This document shows positions 60,506 through 64,000 of a DNA stretch of 64,000 nt, piece after piece. The position numbers were made by a program, and so were the translations under genes. The notes under the pieces were generated by a model. The model was not told where the DNA came from. It saw only the letters and a list, made by a program, of their open reading frames with translations, and did no database searches. The stretch comes from Pedobacter caeni. GTDB lineage: Bacteria; Bacteroidota; Bacteroidia; Sphingobacteriales; Sphingobacteriaceae. The stretch is taken from the NCBI RefSeq assembly GCF_900129215.1, contig NZ_FQUQ01000002.1, forward strand, positions 1,240,001-1,304,000. The letters are read 5' to 3'. Position 1 is the stretch's first letter, and each line of letters opens with the position of its first letter.

Positions 60506-63112
60506 ATGAGTCTTACTGAATACAAGAAAAAGAGATCGTTTAAAAACAGCCCGGAACCCAAAGGAGGGAAGGGAACGGGGAAGGAGTTGCGTTTTGTGAT
60601 TCAGAAACATGACGCTTCTCACCTGCATTATGATTTTCGTTTGGAAATGGAAGGGGTATTAAAGAGCTGGGCAATTCCAAAAGGCCCTTCTACTGACCCG
60701 GAAATTAAACGCCTGGCCATGATGGTGGAAGATCATCCCTACGATTACCGGAATTTTGAAGGAATCATTCCCAAAGGTCAATATGGAGGGGGGACAGTTA
60801 TCGTCTGGGACCAGGGAACTTATTCACCTGCAGAACCGGATACAGATGATTTGAAACAGCAGGAAAAGCAGTTGCTGCAACAGCTAAAGAGCGGAAAGCT
60901 TAAAATCAACATCAAGGGTAAAAAGCTGAAAGGAACTTATGCATTGGTGAAAGCTTATGGCAGAGGAGAAAACAGCTGGTTATTGATGAAACTGGAGGAT
61001 CAGTTTGCTAAAGACACGGATATTCTTTTAAAGGAGAAATCTGTCCTCTCAGGGAAGACCATTGCACAGATGGAAAAAAAACCAGATGATCAAAAAACCG
61101 AAAAATTAATTAAAGCGCTGGTAAAGAAAGGCGGACAAATAAAGCCTGTTGATGACAAATTAAAGGATCTGCTTAAAAAAGCAGTTAAAAAACCTTTTTT
61201 TGATCAGGTTCAACCAATGCTGACCACATTGGTGGCAGAACCTTTTGATGAACCTGGTTGGATATACGAAATCAAATGGGACGGTTACCGGGCGGTCGCT
61301 TTTATGAACAAAGGAAAAATAGCCCTGAAATCCAGGAACGATAAATCCTTTAATGACAAATTTTATCCGATATATGATCAACTGAAAAGCTGGGGAGCCA
61401 ATGCCATTTTAGATGGTGAGGTCGTAGTGGTCAATAAAAAAGGCAATGCTAATTTTGCTGCCTTACAGAACTGGCATAACGCATCAGATGGTGAGCTCCT
61501 TTATTATGTTTTTGACATTCTTTGGTACAATGGATATGACCTGTGCGGCTTGCCTCTGGTCGACAGGCAGGCGATCCTTGCAGAACTTATCCCTGAAAAA
61601 TCTTCCATTTTGCTGAGCAAATCGTTTGAAACTTCCGGGATAGAATTCCTCAATGCTGTGAAACGCATTGGACTGGAAGGAATCATCGCAAAACGAGCCG
61701 ACAGTGCTTACCATCCCGGAAATCGAACCACAGACTGGTTGAAAATTAAAGCCAGCAAAGGTCAGGAAGTCGTTATTGGAGGCTTCACTAAAAATAAAGA
61801 CACGAGCAAACCCTTTAGTTCGCTTTTAGTAGGGGTATTCAAAAAAAAGAAACTGATCTACACAGGAAAGATCGGAACGGGCTTTAGCCTTAAGATGCAA
61901 AGAGAATTGCTTAAGGAGTTTCAGCCCCTGATTATAGATAAGTGCCCATTTTCTGATGAACCTGACATTAATAAGCCCAACCAGTTCAGGTTCAATTCCC
62001 CTCAGGCAGAAGCGACCTGGTTAAAACCGGAGTTGATCTGTGAAGTCAGCTTTGCAGAAATGACCACAGACGGAGTAATGAGACATCCTTCTTTTAAAGG
62101 GATGAGAGAGGATAAAAAGGCGAAAGAAGTGGTGCTGGAAAAAGAAACAGAGGTCAATAAAGTTGTTCCGCAGCCCATTAATCCTAAAGATATGTTGATC
62201 AAAAAAGGAGAAGAGACACAGGTGAAAAAGGTAAACCAGCAGGAGTTAACATTCACCAACTTAAACAAGATCTACTGGCCGGTAGAAAAAATAACCAAGC
62301 GCGACCTGATCAACTATTACGATCAGATCTCCCCGTTTATCCTGCCATACCTCAAAGACAGGCCCCAGTCCTTAAACCGGTATCCCAATGGGATTACCGA
62401 ACAGAACTTTTACCAGAAAGATGTGACCGGGAAAGTGCCTGGCTGGATCAAAACTTATCTCTATCATGCAGAAGGGGACGATACTGATAAGCACTTTTTG
62501 GTGGGGAAGGATAAGGCCACACTTTTGTATATGGCAAGTCTGGGCTGCATAGAAATACACCCCTGGAGCAGTACCATTAAAAAACCGGACTACCCGACCT
62601 GGTGTATCATAGACCTTGATCCGGACAAGAACTCTTTTGATCAGGTAGTCGAGACTGCACAGGTAACCAAAGCCATTCTGGATGATATGGGGGTACCTGG
62701 CTATTGTAAAACCAGCGGCTCAACCGGCTTGCACATTTACATTCCTCTGGGGAATAAGTATACCTACGATCAAAGTAAGGAATTTGCCAGAATTATTGTC
62801 ACGCTTGTCAACCGTGAACTGCCAAAATTTACCAGCCTGGAGCGGGTGGTTGCCGATCGCAAAGGAAAGATGTACCTGGACTTCCTTCAAAACAGGTCGC
62901 AGGCCACCATCGCAGCTCCCTATTCCTTAAGGCCTAAACCCGGGGCCACGGTTTCCATGCCCCTGCATTGGGAGGAAGTGAAAAAGGGATTGAAAATGAA
63001 GGATTTTACCATTTTCAATGCGGTATCAAGGGCAAATGAAATGGGAGATATCTTTAAACCTGTGCTGGGAAAAGGAATCGATCTGATGAAAGTGATTAAA
63101 AATAACCGTTAA
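60506..63112 (+). CDS. ligD: DNA ligase D (phosphoesterase, ligase and polymerase domains)
   Basis: An 868-residue end-joining enzyme with all three domains in the order phosphoesterase-ligase-polymerase. The phosphoesterase (about 5-160) has KHDASHLHYDFRLE with H35, H41 and D43. The ATP-dependent ligase (about 235-530) has the nucleophile K257 in EIKWDGYRA, the motifs DGEVVVV and EGIIAKR, and the OB-fold. The primase-like polymerase (about 575-860) has the metal aspartates D703 and D705 (IIDLDPD) and TSGSTGLHIYIPL. It trims, fills and seals double-strand breaks with Ku, whose gene begins 17 bp later. Confidence 0.95.
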   Translation: MSLTEYKKKRSFKNSPEPKGGKGTGKELRFVIQKHDASHLHYDFRLEMEGVLKSWAIPKGPSTDPEIKRLAMMVEDHPYDYRNFEGIIPKGQYGGGTVIVWDQGTYSPAEPDTDDLKQQEKQLLQQLKSGKLKINIKGKKLKGTYALVKAYGRGENSWLLMKLEDQFAKDTDILLKEKSVLSGKTIAQMEKKPDDQKTEKLIKALVKKGGQIKPVDDKLKDLLKKAVKKPFFDQVQPMLTTLVAEPFDEPGWIYEIKWDGYRAVAFMNKGKIALKSRNDKSFNDKFYPIYDQLKSWGANAILDGEVVVVNKKGNANFAALQNWHNASDGELLYYVFDILWYNGYDLCGLPLVDRQAILAELIPEKSSILLSKSFETSGIEFLNAVKRIGLEGIIAKRADSAYHPGNRTTDWLKIKASKGQEVVIGGFTKNKDTSKPFSSLLVGVFKKKKLIYTGKIGTGFSLKMQRELLKEFQPLIIDKCPFSDEPDINKPNQFRFNSPQAEATWLKPELICEVSFAEMTTDGVMRHPSFKGMREDKKAKEVVLEKETEVNKVVPQPINPKDMLIKKGEETQVKKVNQQELTFTNLNKIYWPVEKITKRDLINYYDQISPFILPYLKDRPQSLNRYPNGITEQNFYQKDVTGKVPGWIKTYLYHAEGDDTDKHFLVGKDKATLLYMASLGCIEIHPWSSTIKKPDYPTWCIIDLDPDKNSFDQVVETAQVTKAILDDMGVPGYCKTSGSTGLHIYIPLGNKYTYDQSKEFARIIVTLVNRELPKFTSLERVVADRKGKMYLDFLQNRSQATIAAPYSLRPKPGATVSMPLHWEEVKKGLKMKDFTIFNAVSRANEMGDIFKPVLGKGIDLMKVIKNNR

Positions 63113-63129
63113 CCTAAAATAATGTATTG

Positions 63130-63894
63130 ATGAGATCTATTTGGAAAGGTGCTATTGGATTTGGTTTAGTGAATATCCCTGTAAAATTGTTTTCAGGAGT
63201 TCAAAGTAGTCATCTTGATTTGGACATGTTGGATGAAAGAGATCATTCCAATATCAAATTCAAGAGGGTAAATGAAAAAACGCATAAGGAAGTGCCTTTT
63301 GAAAACATCGTAAAAGGCTATTTTCTGAAGGACCGGTATGTTGTCCTCGATGATCATGATTTTGAAGAGGTGAAGCCGGAAAAGACGAAGGTGATAGAAA
63401 TAGAAAGTTTTGTAGATATCGCTGAGATCAATCCCGTTTATTATGAAACTTCTTATTATACTCAACCTGACACTCAGGGAAAAAAAGCATATGCATTGTT
63501 ATTTCAGGCATTACTGAAATCCAAAAAGGCGGGGGTTGCACGTTTTGTTCTGAGAAACCAGGAACATCTATGTGTCATCCATCCCATGGACGGAATTATT
63601 GTCATTACGAAAATCCGTTTTCAGGAAGAGATCAAAGATGCCAAAGAACTGAAGTTAAAAGAAGAAATCACCATCAAGCCGAAAGAGCTGCAGGTTGGTC
63701 TGGCGCTAATCAGGCAATATTCAACAAAGTTTGACATCAGCGCTTTTAAAAATGACTATTCCAAAGAATTATTGAAGATCATAAAGTCTAAAGCCAAAGG
63801 GAAAAGGGCAACAGTTAAAAAGATCAAACCTCAGAAACCAGTCTCAGAGGACCTGTATGAACAGTTGATGCAAAGCTTAAATAAGCGTGCATAA
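63130..63894 (+). CDS. ku: Ku protein, non-homologous end joining
   Basis: A 254-residue Ku homologue. The N-terminus MRSIWKGAIGFGLVNIPVKL is diagnostic, followed by KFKRVNEKTHKEVPFENIVKG, YFLKDRYVVLDDHDFE and YYLQPD-like YYTQPDTQGKKAYALL. A lysine-rich C-terminal tail (KSKAKGKRATVKKIKPQ) may contact DNA or LigD. The ATG at 63130 is chosen over an adjacent TTG. Ku homodimers bind DNA ends and recruit LigD; the operon is a complete minimal bacterial NHEJ system. Confidence 0.95.
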   Translation: MRSIWKGAIGFGLVNIPVKLFSGVQSSHLDLDMLDERDHSNIKFKRVNEKTHKEVPFENIVKGYFLKDRYVVLDDHDFEEVKPEKTKVIEIESFVDIAEINPVYYETSYYTQPDTQGKKAYALLFQALLKSKKAGVARFVLRNQEHLCVIHPMDGIIVITKIRFQEEIKDAKELKLKEEITIKPKELQVGLALIRQYSTKFDISAFKNDYSKELLKIIKSKAKGKRATVKKIKPQKPVSEDLYEQLMQSLNKRA

Positions 63895-63909
63895 TCAAGG
63901 GTTAATTTA

Positions 63910-63947
63910 AAAGGTCTGCCTCAATTGAAATGCAGAGGCAGACCTTT
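63910..63947. terminator. Hairpin after ku, probably bidirectional
   Basis: AAAGGTCTGCCTC (63910-63922) and GAGGCAGACCTTT (63935-63947) form a perfect 13-bp stem, 15 bp after the ku stop and 5 bp before the stop of a minus-strand frame. The flanking AAA/TTT lets it act on both strands. Confidence 0.75.
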
Positions 63948-63952
63948 CAGAT

Positions 63953-64000
63953 TTAATAATTTAATGCATTGATAGCAGTAATTGTTCCGCCTTCTACCTG
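63953..64000 (-). CDS. Possible C-terminal end of a minus-strand gene (partial)
   Basis: Read on the minus strand from the window edge the frame gives QVEGGTITAINALNY and TAA (63953-63955). The short distance to a bidirectional hairpin and the absence of other stops support a real gene end, but 15 residues are too few to identify it. Confidence 0.35.
   Translation of the reverse strand, partial: QVEGGTITAINALNY

Noticed and set aside
1..64000. CRISPR arrays, tRNA or rRNA genes, insertion sequences, integrases
   Set aside because: No regularly spaced repeats, cloverleaf-like segments or transposase/integrase motifs were seen on either strand.

Overview
The window looks like chromosomal DNA of a Bacteroidota species, most likely a Pedobacter-like member of the Sphingobacteriaceae. 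The reasons are two SusC/SusD polysaccharide-utilisation loci each headed by an ECF sigma factor and a FecR-type anti-sigma factor, DUF4974-ending FecR proteins, TAnnTTTG-type promoter elements, few Shine-Dalgarno sequences, start contexts of the AACCAAATG type, and a Bacteroidota-style type VI secretion Vgr protein. There are no tRNA, rRNA, CRISPR or transposase genes.

Layout. 1-3.6 kb: end of a DJ-1/PfpI protein, an ANT(6)-like aminoglycoside nucleotidyltransferase with an AraC regulator, two small membrane proteins and an OmpW-type porin. 3.7-13.9 kb: PUL 1 (ECF sigma, FecR, SusC, SusD, GH18 endoglycosidase lipoprotein, DUF1735-LamG and DUF1735-discoidin surface lipoproteins), resembling N-glycan-processing loci of Bacteroides. 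14-16.5 kb: AraC regulator, CorA transporter, IPP isomerase. 16.6-26.6 kb: PUL 2 (small protein, ECF sigma, FecR, SusC, SusD, small lipoprotein, 728-residue glycosidase-like enzyme). 26.7-36.9 kb, all on the minus strand: an orphan type VI secretion island with a truncated TssD/Hcp remnant, a Vgr spike, an unknown middle protein, a 1205-residue PAAR-like effector ending in two cell-wall hydrolase domains (GH19-like and TIGR02594/CHAP-like amidase), then an array of related lipoproteins (two full paralogues, one short relative, one decayed copy) that are candidate immunity proteins.

37.3-59.5 kb: a stress and low-oxygen island. It encodes five universal stress proteins, AdhP-type alcohol dehydrogenase, D-lactate dehydrogenase, L,D-transpeptidase, LOG protein, P-type ATPase, PfkB-type sugar kinase, class I aldolase, beta-CASP nuclease, two triple-BON proteins, Hsp20 and PEP synthase. 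In its middle lies a regulator fusing a response-regulator receiver to a CRP/FNR module. Its recognition helix carries the ExxSR pattern of FNR, and intergenic spaces throughout this island contain TGAT-N4-ATCA palindromes, the half-sites expected for such a helix. The island therefore reads as a local regulon with its own regulator. 59.6-64 kb: a small exported protein gene flanked by ~115-bp direct repeats, then a two-gene NHEJ DNA repair operon (three-domain LigD and Ku).

The most unusual parts are the effector/immunity island (modular toxin tip with a base-composition break, duplicated and decaying immunity genes), the self-contained REC-CRP regulon, and the repeat-flanked gene at 59.7-60.3 kb. 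All functional calls are from reading the sequence; no database search was run.
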